From: JAOZHU01 sp964632845
Lineage (GTDB): Archaea > Thermoproteota > Bathyarchaeia > Bathyarchaeales > Bathycorpusculaceae
NCBI GenBank assembly: GCA_964632845.1
Contig: CAZWDU010000006.1
Coordinates: 1-64,000 of the forward strand
Reading direction: 5' to 3'
Length of the DNA stretch: 64,000 nt
Made by a program: the position numbers and the translations under genes. Each line of letters begins with the position of its first letter. The first letter of the stretch is position 1. Of the stretch, positions 15,400 through 24,120 are shown piece after piece. The notes beneath the pieces are model-generated. The model was not told where the DNA came from. It searched no databases and was given only the letters and a program-made list of their open reading frames with translations.

Positions 15400-17715
15400 T
15401 TACTGATTGCGCTTCCTAAAGTAGACTAGAACGCCTGAGTTGACAACAGCTACTATTATAAGAACAGCAATAGCCCATGTTGCAAGGGGTGACTCTGGGG
15501 GTTGAGGTTGACTGGACGGCGTTATTACCCTAGTATTGTATTCTTTAAGATAATTCAAGTGCGCCTCATCATTTGGATAACTCTCTGTATCTAGTGGATA
15601 TGGGAACCCACTCATGCTTTGGAAAGGTAATGGGTCTACTGTAAAGTCGAATCCGTATCCCCAGTTTCCAGTTTCGTCTTTGAACCAGAGAGAGTCAAAA
15701 AGGAAGTAGTCTCTTTCCATACCTTCTGCAGGAGGCGCAAGGTCAGCGGTGGGGAACGCTAAAGAAACTGTGTCGCCTTGTTTTCCAATTACAAACATGT
15801 CATCTGCGTTAAGTATCAACGACGTTACATCACCGTACCTTGTGAAGTTTCCCGAGGAAACCGAGTCAGTAGTGAACGTTTGGTAAAGTTCAGCGTGGGG
15901 GTAGATTTCCCAAGTTGTAATGTTTGCTTGCATGGTCGTGTCTACTGCTATGTAATCAAAGGTTACGTTCCAGAAATTGTTTATTCTAATCGAATAGTCG
16001 TCTGTAAGGAAAAGCCCTGTTAAGTCAACAACGAATGTTCTGGCTATGCCATCAGGCGGTATCGGGAACTGTCGGCTTTCTGGAACACTTACCCAATTGC
16101 CATTTGCATCTTTCACTTCCAAGTAGGGCGCTGGCGTAATCTGTGCTCCAGTTGGCGCTGGATTATCTGGGTCGAAGAACTTGTCTATCCAGACGGTGTA
16201 GTCTTCAGCTGCACCCCAATCAACTATTCCTCTGACTACAAGCTTGATTTGTTCCGCGTTGGATAAGTCACCTAAGTCTAACGTTAACCTGTTCCATGCG
16301 ATTTTGTTCCATGATTGGCTTTGAATTCCGTTGATTCCTGGCGTGAACACGTCATCCATTGCCTGTATTTGGGGCAAGACGTTTTCTCCCTTTTCGTTGA
16401 CAGCGGATATTGGCGAAGACGGAGTTTTGCTTACTGTGTAAATCTTGCCCATGTACGCAGGGTCAAGGTATTGCTCAACCATGGTTGAGTAGACGTTTAC
16501 GTCTGAGGGGTGGTCAACAACCACCAGGTAAGTTGAATCTAGATAAAAGATTTCGTTCCATTTTTGAGTTAGAACCATATCGTAATAGCCATTTCGCGTC
16601 TGTAACTGTGTTCCGTTTAATGGAATGTAGTCCCACGGGTTATTTCTCCAGTATACAATAGGCCAATCTGGGTCGTCGGTGATGCAGTCGATGTAGCCTA
16701 GCCAACCGTGGTTTGAGACTTCAGCAACATAAACGTAGCCAGTTCCGTTCCATATGAATAATGAGGGGCAGGATGAGCCTTGCTCATAGTATGCGATAAC
16801 TAGCGTTGCACTTGTTAGGCTTATGGTTCGTGTGGGGTTGGTGTTTTTGTTTTCCCACTTCAAAAATCCATATTGCCCTGTGGGGTCGGTACTTGGCATT
16901 GCAATTGTGTATGTTCCCTCAGGCAAAAGTTCTCTGTATGGTGTTGTTTGCTCTTCGCCGTTTAGTTTGAATTCTGCGCCACCTGTTTTAGGAACAGGCG
17001 ATATGAGAATGCTGAGGGTGTGCATTCCCTCAGGAACTGCTCTGAAGGAGCCAGATATGGTGTTGAGTTTTACGTAGTGTACTCCTTCGCTTGTTGCGTT
17101 GACTGTGAATTCTACGGGTGCGGTTGCTCCTGCGTTCAGTTCTATTGTTTGAGTGTCTATTAGCGCGTCGTCGAGTGTGAGTTTAATTAGGAGTCTGTCT
17201 GTTTCGGTGCCTGTGTTTGTTGCGGTGGCTTCAATGGTCACTTGGGAGCCGATGTTGACTTCGTATGGATCTGTAAACAGTTTGGATAGGGCTATTGTGC
17301 TTGTTGTTGGGGGTGGTGTGTTGATTTTGAATGATCCTGATAAGTCGTCTATTTTTACGGTGTAGTTTCCTTCAGCGTTTTCGCTGGCTGTAAATTCCAC
17401 TATTTTTGAGTCTCCGCTTGAAAGTAGGAGTGTTTGATTTTCTGTTAGTATATCATTTATTGTGAGATTCAGTGTGTAACTTCCATCTAATTCACCTACA
17501 TTGGTGATGTTGACGGAAATTGTTACGGTTTCTCCTATTTCTGCTTCAAGCGGGCTAATCGTGAGATCGGTTACTGAGAATTCGGCTTCCTTCGCCTCAG
17601 CAGCCAGTTGGCCTGTATTCTGGAGATACAAGTAAATTCCAGTTGCTAAAGCTACGATAAGGATGTCGATTATGAGAATTGTTTTCAGTTTGGTTTTAGC
17701 TGAGCGAGAGACCAA
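15400..17715 (-). CDS. Large secreted CARDB-domain surface protein with C-terminal anchor
   Basis: Protein of 771 aa. It has an N-terminal signal anchor (LKTILIIDILIVALATGIYL), at least two CARDB-like beta-sandwich repeats (about 45-130 and 140-230; for example VTISVNITNVGELDGSYTL and VTIEATATNTGTETDRLLI), then a domain with SLFIWNGTGYVYVAEVSNHG. A C-terminal transmembrane helix (ATWAIAVLIIVAVVNSGVL) ends in a basic tail. The layout is that of archaeal S-layer or cell-surface proteins; the exact role is unknown. It starts at TTG 17715. Confidence 0.82.
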   Translation of the reverse strand: MVSRSAKTKLKTILIIDILIVALATGIYLYLQNTGQLAAEAKEAEFSVTDLTISPLEAEIGETVTISVNITNVGELDGSYTLNLTINDILTENQTLLLSSGDSKIVEFTASENAEGNYTVKIDDLSGSFKINTPPPTTSTIALSKLFTDPYEVNIGSQVTIEATATNTGTETDRLLIKLTLDDALIDTQTIELNAGATAPVEFTVNATSEGVHYVKLNTISGSFRAVPEGMHTLSILISPVPKTGGAEFKLNGEEQTTPYRELLPEGTYTIAMPSTDPTGQYGFLKWENKNTNPTRTISLTSATLVIAYYEQGSSCPSLFIWNGTGYVYVAEVSNHGWLGYIDCITDDPDWPIVYWRNNPWDYIPLNGTQLQTRNGYYDMVLTQKWNEIFYLDSTYLVVVDHPSDVNVYSTMVEQYLDPAYMGKIYTVSKTPSSPISAVNEKGENVLPQIQAMDDVFTPGINGIQSQSWNKIAWNRLTLDLGDLSNAEQIKLVVRGIVDWGAAEDYTVWIDKFFDPDNPAPTGAQITPAPYLEVKDANGNWVSVPESRQFPIPPDGIARTFVVDLTGLFLTDDYSIRINNFWNVTFDYIAVDTTMQANITTWEIYPHAELYQTFTTDSVSSGNFTRYGDVTSLILNADDMFVIGKQGDTVSLAFPTADLAPPAEGMERDYFLFDSLWFKDETGNWGYGFDFTVDPLPFQSMSGFPYPLDTESYPNDEAHLNYLKEYNTRVITPSSQPQPPESPLATWAIAVLIIVAVVNSGVLVYFRKRNQ

Positions 17716-17818
17716 AGTTCTTCACCGTACTTTTATCATTTAACACAGTTTCGCCATTTAAGCCATTCGGAACGTTGTTTGCTGCAAACGTTTATGAAGA
17801 ATAGATTTTATTGGCGTT

Positions 17819-17944
17819 TTAGAAGCTGGCAACGCCTTTTTTCTCGGAGAAGTCATACCATTTCCAAAGCTCATCCGCAACTTTTTCAGAATAGCCGTGG
17901 TTGTTAAGCATTTTCCTGAGGTTGAGCTTGGCTTCCTTGCACAC
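17819..17944 (-). CDS. Small ORF (41 aa) resembling an archaeal protein C-terminal tail
   Basis: Minus-strand frame from GTG 17944 to TAA 17819. It reads as a helical segment, LNLRKMLNNHGYSEKVADEL, followed by WKWYDFSEKKGVASF. The GYS..VADELWKWYDFSEKKGVAS pattern looks conserved and coding, and reminds me of C-terminal tails in Thermoproteota proteins. It could be a genuine small protein or the remnant of a larger gene. Nothing else is coding-like between 17716 and 18183. Confidence 0.4.
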   Translation of the reverse strand: MCKEAKLNLRKMLNNHGYSEKVADELWKWYDFSEKKGVASF

Positions 17945-18049
17945 GAAATATCACGCGGCGATTACTAATAGTGGAACCAAAATAAATGTTCCGTATCCTG
18001 AATCCCTTTTGTAGATATGTACAACACAACTACAGGTAATGGGCAAGAC

Positions 18050-18090
18050 AATAGCACGTGGGAAAACTTATTCTCCCTCGAGATATAGGC
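18050..18090 (+). promoter_or_regulatory. Recurring intergenic pyrimidine/TATA motif, copy F
   Basis: AATAGCACGTGGGAAAACTT, then ATTCTCCCTCGAGATATAGG. It shares the AGCrCGyGGAAAAaCTTA block with copies C (45361) and D (57691). It is the most divergent copy and lies 94 nt before tRNA-Ala. Confidence 0.35.
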
Positions 18091-18130
18091 TGAAGCTTGA
18101 AGTGAACTGCACTTTCACTAGCATCACAAA

Positions 18131-18144
18131 GAAATGCTTATAGG
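18131..18144 (+). promoter_or_regulatory. Promoter-like element of tRNA-Ala
   Basis: GAAATGCTTATAGG, about 40 nt before the tRNA 5' end. A near-identical GAAATGCTTATTTT precedes tRNA-Pro, and AAAAATGCTTAAATA precedes cysS. This fits a BRE plus TATA box. Confidence 0.5.
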
Positions 18145-18183
18145 TTATTGTTGTGGGTTAAAGTTTCAGACGCTTTGGTCTTC

Positions 18184-18261
18184 GGGCGGGTAGATCAGCT
18201 CGGTATGATCGCCACGTTGGCATCGTGGAGGCCGCGGGTTCGAATCCCGCCCCGTCCACCA
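18184..18261 (+). tRNA. tRNA-Ala (anticodon GGC)
   Basis: Acceptor GGGCGGG pairs with CCCGTCC (one G-U). The anticodon stem CCACG/CGTGG encloses loop TTGGCAT, giving anticodon GGC. The T arm is GCGGG-TTCGAAT-CCCGC, the discriminator is A at 18258, and CCA is encoded at 18259-18261. An alanyl-tRNA editing gene lies about 570 nt downstream on the same strand. Confidence 0.95.
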
Positions 18262-18328
18262 TTAAAAACTTTTTTATTTTGCAATGCAGCGTTTTCGGTT
18301 AGAGGAAACGTTCTAGAGGTTAACGGTC

Positions 18329-18772
18329 ATGGAGAATCTTCATGTGAGCAGCCCCGCGTTTGAGAATAACAAGCTTATTCCTGCGAAGTACACTTGTGAT
18401 GGTGACGACGTAAGCCCTCCCTTAACCATTGGCAGTATACCTGAAGGAACAAAAAGTTTGGTGCTGATTGTTGATGATCCTGATGCGCCCATGGGCACAT
18501 GGGATCACTGGGTCGTGTGGAATATTCCGCCCACCCGCAGCATAGCTGAAGGCACGGTGCCTGGCACTGAAGGCTTAAACACGTATAGGCGGCATTCGTA
18601 TGGTGGACCTTGCCCTCCAAGCGGCACCCACAGGTACTTCTTCAAGGTCTACGCTTTAGATACCGTGCTCAGCTTAAGCTCAAACGCTACTAAGCGGGAT
18701 GTGGAAAAGGCAATGCCGGGTCACGTTTTGGCAAAGGGCGAGGTGATAGGGCTTTACCGCCGGTTCCGCTGA
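18329..18772 (+). CDS. YbhB/YbcL family PEBP-like protein
   Basis: Protein of 147 aa in the phosphatidylethanolamine-binding (Raf kinase inhibitor-like) family. The family motifs are easy to see: IPAKYTCDGDDVSPPL, VDDPDAPMGTWDHWVVWNIP, YGGPCPPSGTHRYFFKVYAL and the C-terminal VLAKGEVIGLYRR. Length is normal for the prokaryotic family. Its ligand and physiological role in archaea are unknown. It is encoded between tRNA-Ala and AlaX. Confidence 0.93.
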   Translation: MENLHVSSPAFENNKLIPAKYTCDGDDVSPPLTIGSIPEGTKSLVLIVDDPDAPMGTWDHWVVWNIPPTRSIAEGTVPGTEGLNTYRRHSYGGPCPPSGTHRYFFKVYALDTVLSLSSNATKRDVEKAMPGHVLAKGEVIGLYRRFR

Positions 18773-18827
18773 AATGCGCTTTTCAGATGTGAAGTGATAT
18801 AGGCAACTTTCGCCTTAACGTGTAAGC

Positions 18828-19544
18828 ATGGAAACAAAGCAGCTTTATCTGTACGATAGCTACCAAAAAACGTTCGAAGCCAAAATCCTAAGCGTAGCAG
18901 GCAGTCAAGTGGTTCTCGACCAGACGGCGTTCCACCCGCTAACAGGCGGCGTCGCCCACGACACAGGAACCATAACAAAAGGCAGCAGGCAGCACAGCGT
19001 GTTGCGAGTGGAAATTAACAGGGAAACCAAGGAGATAACGCATTTTCTTGATGACGTAGGCGGCTTGAGCGCAGGTGATGTGGTGAGTGGCACGCTGAAC
19101 TGGGCGAGGCGGCACAGGCTGATGCGGTTACACACGGCGGCGCATTTAATCGCAGCGATAATGTACAGAGATTACAGCGCGTTGATAACTGGCGGGCAAG
19201 TGGATTGTGAACAAGCAAAGCTGGATTTTAACTTGCCCAGAACTGACCGCGAAGTGTTTGAGGACGCAGTGGCGAAAGCAAACCGTGAAGTAGCCAAGGG
19301 CACGACGGTGAAAATGTATTTTTTGGAGAGAACTGAAGCGTTGAAGATGCCGGGTGTCGTGAAGTTGGCTGAGCGGATGCCTCCGCAAGTGAAGGAACTG
19401 CGTATAGTGGAGGTTCCTGATATAGATGTGCAGGCGGATGGTGGTCCACATGTTGGTAATACTTGTGAAATAGGCGAAGTACGCTTGATTAAGATAGAAA
19501 ACAAGGGCAAGGCGCAGCGACGCGTTTACTTTACCGTGAAATAA
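18828..19544 (+). CDS. Alanyl-tRNA editing protein AlaX (medium form)
   Basis: Trans-editing protein of 238 aa that removes Ser or Gly from mischarged tRNA-Ala. It has an N-terminal beta-barrel part with LDQTAFHPLTGGVAHDTGTI (about 27-46), typical of AlaX-M, and the zinc-site motif HTAAH (about 104-108). The second zinc-site region reads QADGGPHVGNTCEIGEV, where many members have CGGTH. It lacks the class II synthetase core, so it is free-standing. It is 55 nt after the PEBP gene and downstream of tRNA-Ala(GGC). Confidence 0.92.
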   Translation: METKQLYLYDSYQKTFEAKILSVAGSQVVLDQTAFHPLTGGVAHDTGTITKGSRQHSVLRVEINRETKEITHFLDDVGGLSAGDVVSGTLNWARRHRLMRLHTAAHLIAAIMYRDYSALITGGQVDCEQAKLDFNLPRTDREVFEDAVAKANREVAKGTTVKMYFLERTEALKMPGVVKLAERMPPQVKELRIVEVPDIDVQADGGPHVGNTCEIGEVRLIKIENKGKAQRRVYFTVK

Positions 19545-19581
19545 GCTGAATTGCTATTGAAAAAGAAAAAGATGTGTGTGG

Positions 19582-20154
19582 CTAGTAATTTTCGCACCAT
19601 ACTTCGAAGTAGCTTCGCGGGTGGCTGCAAACTGGGCATTCGTCGGGTACTTCGGTGCCTTCGAAGACGTAGCCGCAGTTTCTGCACTTCCATTTTATCG
19701 GCTTGTCTTTCTTGAATACTTTGCCTTGCTTCACGTTCTCTAGCAGTTTCAAGTAGCGCCTTTCATGGTACGCTTCCACTTTGGCAACAGCGCGGAAGGT
19801 TCGAGCTACTTCGCTGAAGCCTTCTTTGTCGGCTACTTCCGCAGCGTTCGGGTAAAGCGTGCCCCACTCCATTTTTTCGCCTTCTGCAGCGGCTTTCAAG
19901 TTTTCCGCTGTCGAGGCGATGACGCCTGCTGGGTAAGCGGCGGTTATCTCCACCATGCCGCCTTTGAGGTGCTTGAAAAACAGTTCCGCGTGCTCCTTCT
20001 CGTTGTCCGCTGTCTCCTGAAAAACCGCGGCTATTTGCTCGTAGCCTTCTTTTCGGGCTACGCTGGCGAAGAACGTGTATCGGTTCCTAGCTTGAGATTC
20101 GCCTGCGAACGCGGCTAAAAGATTCTTCTCTGTTTCGCTGCCTTTAAACTCCAT
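19582..20154 (-). CDS. Rubrerythrin
   Basis: Non-haem diiron peroxidase of 190 aa used by anaerobes against hydrogen peroxide. The ferritin-like domain contains TEKNLLAAFAGESQARNRY (about 6-24), KEHAEL and the second helix pair EVAKVEAYHERRYLKLL. A C-terminal rubredoxin domain has WKCRNCGYVFEG and CPVCSHPRSYFE. ATG 20154 follows a clear AAGGAG; the frame stays open upstream but is not coding-like. It is monocistronic, between convergent AlaX and divergent grpE. Confidence 0.95.
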   Translation of the reverse strand: MEFKGSETEKNLLAAFAGESQARNRYTFFASVARKEGYEQIAAVFQETADNEKEHAELFFKHLKGGMVEITAAYPAGVIASTAENLKAAAEGEKMEWGTLYPNAAEVADKEGFSEVARTFRAVAKVEAYHERRYLKLLENVKQGKVFKKDKPIKWKCRNCGYVFEGTEVPDECPVCSHPRSYFEVWCENY

Positions 20155-20245
20155 TATGCATTTCTCCTTAGCAGTATTAGCCAAGCGGAAAATAAAAGGA
20201 TTCTTGCAGTGTCTACACAGGCGGCGTGTTATCGCTCTGAAGCAG

Positions 20246-20267
20246 CTACCCCTCCCCTTTATATAGC
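20246..20267 (+). promoter_or_regulatory. Recurring intergenic pyrimidine/TATA motif, copy B
   Basis: CTACCCCTCCCCTTTATATA then GC, preceded by CTCTGAAGCAG. It lies between rubrerythrin (minus) and grpE (plus). On the minus strand it reads GCTATATAAAGGGGAGGGG and could serve rubrerythrin. Confidence 0.45.
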
Positions 20268-20366
20268 ACACGTTTGCGGTTAGACTTTTTTCGAAGACTT
20301 TGCGGTGTACTTGCAGAGTCACGCTGTTGCGTCGTTTCCAGAAGTGCCGAAATGGTTTTTTGAGCG

Positions 20367-20385
20367 GCGAAATGTATATTTTAAT
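20367..20385 (+). promoter_or_regulatory. Putative promoter of grpE-dnaK-dnaJ
   Basis: GGCGAAATGTATATTTTAAT, a BRE/TATA-like element 45-65 nt before the grpE ATG at 20431. No other AT-rich box lies closer. Heat-shock regulation is plausible, but no operator was identified. Confidence 0.45.
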
Positions 20386-20430
20386 CTGTTGCCAACAGTG
20401 TGTAATGCCACAGAAAGGGCATGAGCATTA

Positions 20431-20943
20431 ATGAATGAGAAACAGAAAGAACAACAACTCAATCTTGAGGAGCAGTTGGCAGCGGAGAAGAAGCGTGCAG
20501 AAGAATATCTTACACGCTTGAAGTATCTGCAGGCGGACTTCGAGAATTTGAAGAAACGATGCGACCGCCAAATGCAGGAAGTGAAAAACTACTGTACTGA
20601 ACGCTTGGTTCTTGAGCTGCTGGATGTCGTGGACGAGTTGGAACTGGCGCTCAAAACAGCACAGCAAGCTGACTCCGCTAAGCTGCTTATTGAAGGCGTT
20701 CAGATGACACTTAAGAAATTGAAGAAAGTTCTTGAGCAGGAAGGCGTTTCTTGTATAAGCTGCGCGGGTAACGTTTTTGACCCTTCGCGGCATAATGCTA
20801 TTGCCACAACAGAACGTGCTGACGTAAAAGGGTGCGTTGTGGCTGAAGAAGTAAGAAAAGGTTATATCATGAAGGATAAAGTGATTAGACCTAGCATCGT
20901 CAAAGTCGCAGTTAACTCATCCCAGTCACAAAAGGAGAAATGA
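20431..20943 (+). CDS. grpE: Nucleotide exchange factor GrpE
   Basis: Co-chaperone that releases ADP from DnaK. The 170-aa protein has a charged, helical N-terminal half (LAAEKKRAEEYLTRLKYLQA, then DFENLKKRCDRQ) forming the long coiled coil. The C-terminal beta-wing region contains FDPSRHNAIATTE and RKGYIMKDKVIRPSIVKVA, the family signature. dnaK starts 4 nt downstream and dnaJ follows, giving the full Hsp70 set in one direction. Confidence 0.95.
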   Translation: MNEKQKEQQLNLEEQLAAEKKRAEEYLTRLKYLQADFENLKKRCDRQMQEVKNYCTERLVLELLDVVDELELALKTAQQADSAKLLIEGVQMTLKKLKKVLEQEGVSCISCAGNVFDPSRHNAIATTERADVKGCVVAEEVRKGYIMKDKVIRPSIVKVAVNSSQSQKEK

Positions 20944-20947
20944 AAAA

Positions 20948-22840
20948 ATGAGCAAAACAAAATCCAGCGAGAAAGTGTTGGGCATCGACTTGGGAACCAC
21001 AAACTCCGCCGCTGCTATATTTGAAGGCGGACGCGCCACGGTAATCCCAAGCGCTGAAGGACCAACAATGGCGGGCAAAATGTTCCCCTCAGTAGTTGCC
21101 TTCACAAAAGACGGGCAACTCCTGATAGGTGAACCAGCGAAGCGCCAAGCAACCGCCAACCCAGAAGGAACAATTTTCGAAATAAAACGCAAAATGGGCA
21201 CCAACTACAAGGCAAGCGTTTTCGGGAAAGAATACACGCCCCAGCAAATATCCGCTTTTATCCTGCAAAAAATCAAAAAGGACACAGAAACCTACTTGGG
21301 CGGAGCAATTCACAAAGCAGTCATCACGGTTCCAGCCCATTTTGACGATAACCAACGGCAAGCCACAAAAGACGCAGGCGAAATCGCAGGCTTTGAAGTA
21401 ATGCGCATAATCAACGAGCCTACCGCCGCGTGCCTCGCCTACGGCGTAGACAAAATAGAGAAAGAGATGAAGATAATGGTGTTCAGCTTCGGCGGCGGAA
21501 CGCATGACGTTACCGTGATGGACTTCGGCAAAGGTGTTTTCCAAGTGCTCTCCACCAGCGGCGATACACAGATTGGCGGCACAGACGTGGACAAGGCAGT
21601 GATGGGCTACGTTGTGGACGAGTTTAAGCGGCAAACGGGCATTGATGTAACAGGCGACAAAATGGCTATGGCACGGCTCAAGGAAGCCGCGGAAAAAGCG
21701 AAAATCGAACTGTCAGCCCTGATGAGCACGGACATTGACTTGCCCTTCATAACCTCCGACAGCACAGGACCCAAGCACTTGCATTTAACGTTGACGCGGA
21801 CTAAAGTTGAAGCTTTAGCGCAGCCTGTGGTTCAGAAAACGGAGCGCACAATTTTGAAGGCGCTTGAAGACGCGAAGTTAACGCCCAACGGTATTGACAA
21901 AATAATTCTCATCGGCGGCATGACGCGGATGCCTCTGGTGCAGCGGTTTGTGGAGCAGATAATGGGTAAGACTGTGGAGCGCGGCGTTGACCCCATGGAA
22001 TGCGTAGCTGTCGGTGCTGCTATACAGGCGGCAGTAATCACTGGTGAAGTTACTGATTTGTTGTTGCTGGATGTTACGCCGTTGTCGCTTGGCGTGGAAA
22101 CTCTCGGTGGCGTGTTCACGCGCATAATGGAAAAGAACACGACGATTCCCACGAAACGCAGCCAAGTGTTCAGCACGGCAGCTGACTTCCAGACAGCAGT
22201 TACCATTCACGTGTTGCAGGGCGAGCGCGCCATGGCGTCGGATAACGTGTCATTGGGCATGTTTAACTTGGTGGATATTCCGCCTGCGCCGCGGGGCGTT
22301 CCGCAGATAGAGGTTACATTCGACATTGACGCTAACGGCATTTTGAACGTGACTGCAAAGGACTTAGGCACTGGGAAACAGGCGAAGATTACGATTACTG
22401 CATCAACAAAGCTTTCGAAAGAAGAGAAGGAACGCTTAGTCAAAGATGCGGAGCAATTCGCTGAGCAGGACAAGAAGAAACGTGAAGAAGCTGAGCTTCG
22501 AAACACCGCTGACAACATGGTTTACACTGCAGAGAAAACCAAGAAGGATTTGGCAGACAAGCTAACACAAGAGCAGTCGGGCAAAATAGATACGGCAGTT
22601 ACAGCGTTGAAGGACGCGTTGGCAAGCGGTGACATGGCGCAGGTGAAAGCGAAGTCCGACGAGCTGCAGAAGGTTTTGCAGGAAGTGGGCACGGTGGTTT
22701 ATCAGCAGGCAGCCGCTGAGTATGCAAAGCAGAAGGGGCAGCCGAGTCAGGAGGCGTCCGACGCTGCGGGCACTTCAACCGCGCAAAATGAGGCTGGCGG
22801 CGAGAAAGTTGTTGATTCAGACGATTACAAGGTGAAGTGA
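20948..22840 (+). CDS. dnaK: Hsp70 chaperone DnaK
   Basis: Hsp70 of 630 aa. The nucleotide-binding domain has GIDLGTTNS, FEIKRKMG, INEPTAACLAYG and the adenosine motif ILIGGMTRMP. The substrate domain begins near DVTPLSLGVETLGG, and an alpha-helical lid and acidic tail follow. The phosphate-2 loop is unusual: it reads VFSFGGGTHDV, so the usual Asp of the DLGGGTFD motif, an Mg-site residue in Hsp70s, is Ser180. All other nucleotide-site landmarks checked are normal. It lies between grpE and dnaJ, whose spacing implies one operon. Confidence 0.95.
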   Translation: MSKTKSSEKVLGIDLGTTNSAAAIFEGGRATVIPSAEGPTMAGKMFPSVVAFTKDGQLLIGEPAKRQATANPEGTIFEIKRKMGTNYKASVFGKEYTPQQISAFILQKIKKDTETYLGGAIHKAVITVPAHFDDNQRQATKDAGEIAGFEVMRIINEPTAACLAYGVDKIEKEMKIMVFSFGGGTHDVTVMDFGKGVFQVLSTSGDTQIGGTDVDKAVMGYVVDEFKRQTGIDVTGDKMAMARLKEAAEKAKIELSALMSTDIDLPFITSDSTGPKHLHLTLTRTKVEALAQPVVQKTERTILKALEDAKLTPNGIDKIILIGGMTRMPLVQRFVEQIMGKTVERGVDPMECVAVGAAIQAAVITGEVTDLLLLDVTPLSLGVETLGGVFTRIMEKNTTIPTKRSQVFSTAADFQTAVTIHVLQGERAMASDNVSLGMFNLVDIPPAPRGVPQIEVTFDIDANGILNVTAKDLGTGKQAKITITASTKLSKEEKERLVKDAEQFAEQDKKKREEAELRNTADNMVYTAEKTKKDLADKLTQEQSGKIDTAVTALKDALASGDMAQVKAKSDELQKVLQEVGTVVYQQAAAEYAKQKGQPSQEASDAAGTSTAQNEAGGEKVVDSDDYKVK

Positions 22841-22894
22841 CCGCCGAAACAGTTTTGATTAAGAAGTTGCATTTCGAATTTAACGGTAAAGCTC

Positions 22895-24031
22895 ATGGCT
22901 GAGAAACGAGATTACTATGAGGTTCTAGGCGTTCAAAAAAACGCGTCTAAAGACGAAATTAAAGATGCGTACAGAAAACTCGCCATGCAGTATCACCCAG
23001 ACAGGAACAAGGCTCCTGAAGCCGAAGAAAAATTCAAGGAAATAAGTGAAGCGTACGCGGTTTTATCTGACGACACGAAACGCCAGCAGTACGACATGCT
23101 GGGGCACGCGGGTTTTGACCAGCGCTACTCGCAGGAAGACATTTTCCGCGGAGCCGACTTCAGCTCAATATTCCGCGACTTAGGCGGCGGGTTCGCCGAG
23201 ATTTTGCGCCAGATATTGGGCGGCGGTTTTGGAGGTGGCTTCGGAGGAGGCTTCGGCGAACGCATCAACCGCGGACAAGACTTAGTCTACGAACTTCCAG
23301 TAACACTGGAAGAAGCTGCTAAGGGCGTAGAGAAGGAAATTGAAGTTCCCCGAACCGAAAAATGCGAAGTCTGCAACGGTTCAGGCGCAAGCCCAGGCAC
23401 TACACCGCAAACGTGCCCAAGATGCAACGGCGCAGGCAAAATCCAGCAAATGCGAAAAAGCAGTTTTGCCATGTACGTTCAAGTGACGCCTTGCCCTAAC
23501 TGTAGAGGAAAAGGCAAACTCATTGACTCGCCATGCAGCAACTGCCGCGGCACAGGCCTAGTCAAGAAACGCCGCAAAATAAGCGTGAAAGTACCCATAG
23601 GCATCGATGAAGGCTATCAGCTTAGACTTAGGGGCGAAGGCGAAATGGCACCTAACGGTGGTGCAGCAGGCGACTTGTATGTGCTTGTGCGTATTCGCCC
23701 TAACGAGCTTTTTGAGAGGGACGGCGATGACCTGTTGCATGTGCTGATTATTGGTTATCCTCAGGCGGCGCTTGGCGCTGAAGTCACTGTGCCGACGCTG
23801 GATGGGCCAGCAACTGTGAAAATTCGTCCAGGAACGCAGCCTGGCGAGGTTATCAGGTTGCGGGGGAAGGGCATGCCTAGGCTTAGAGGTTATGGTAAAG
23901 GTGATTTGCTGGTGCGTGTTGGCATCGAGGTTCCAGAGAAGCTTACTTCGCGGCAGCGTGAGTTGCTGGAGGAGTTGGCGAAAGACCTTGACCAAGATGT
24001 GCAGGCTAAGCGTCGCAGGTTCCGTTTCTAA
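22895..24031 (+). CDS. dnaJ: Hsp40 co-chaperone DnaJ
   Basis: Full-length type I Hsp40, 378 aa. The J domain (about 5-68) contains DYYEVLGVQKNASKDEIKDA and the HPD motif in YHPDRN. A Gly/Phe-rich linker follows (GGGFGGGFGGGFGE). Four CxxCxGxG repeats form two zinc sites (CEVCNGSG, CPRCNGAG, CPNCRGKG, CSNCRGTG). The C-terminal substrate domains end near residue 360. It stimulates the DnaK ATPase. It starts 54 nt after dnaK. Confidence 0.97.
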   Translation: MAEKRDYYEVLGVQKNASKDEIKDAYRKLAMQYHPDRNKAPEAEEKFKEISEAYAVLSDDTKRQQYDMLGHAGFDQRYSQEDIFRGADFSSIFRDLGGGFAEILRQILGGGFGGGFGGGFGERINRGQDLVYELPVTLEEAAKGVEKEIEVPRTEKCEVCNGSGASPGTTPQTCPRCNGAGKIQQMRKSSFAMYVQVTPCPNCRGKGKLIDSPCSNCRGTGLVKKRRKISVKVPIGIDEGYQLRLRGEGEMAPNGGAAGDLYVLVRIRPNELFERDGDDLLHVLIIGYPQAALGAEVTVPTLDGPATVKIRPGTQPGEVIRLRGKGMPRLRGYGKGDLLVRVGIEVPEKLTSRQRELLEELAKDLDQDVQAKRRRFRF

Positions 24032-24120
24032 GCGTTATGCAGTTTCGTGCAGGCAGTGGTTGGCAAGATTTTTAAACGGAATCAGCAATAGACGTATTGG
24101 AGTTTCTGGGAGGAAAAAAT

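Noticed and set aside
19582..20322. Extended start for rubrerythrin
   Set aside because: The extra 56 residues are not coding-like, and AAGGAG sits before ATG 20154.
21089..21634. Minus-strand frame of 181 aa
   Set aside because: Lies wholly within dnaK, whose motifs are unmistakable.
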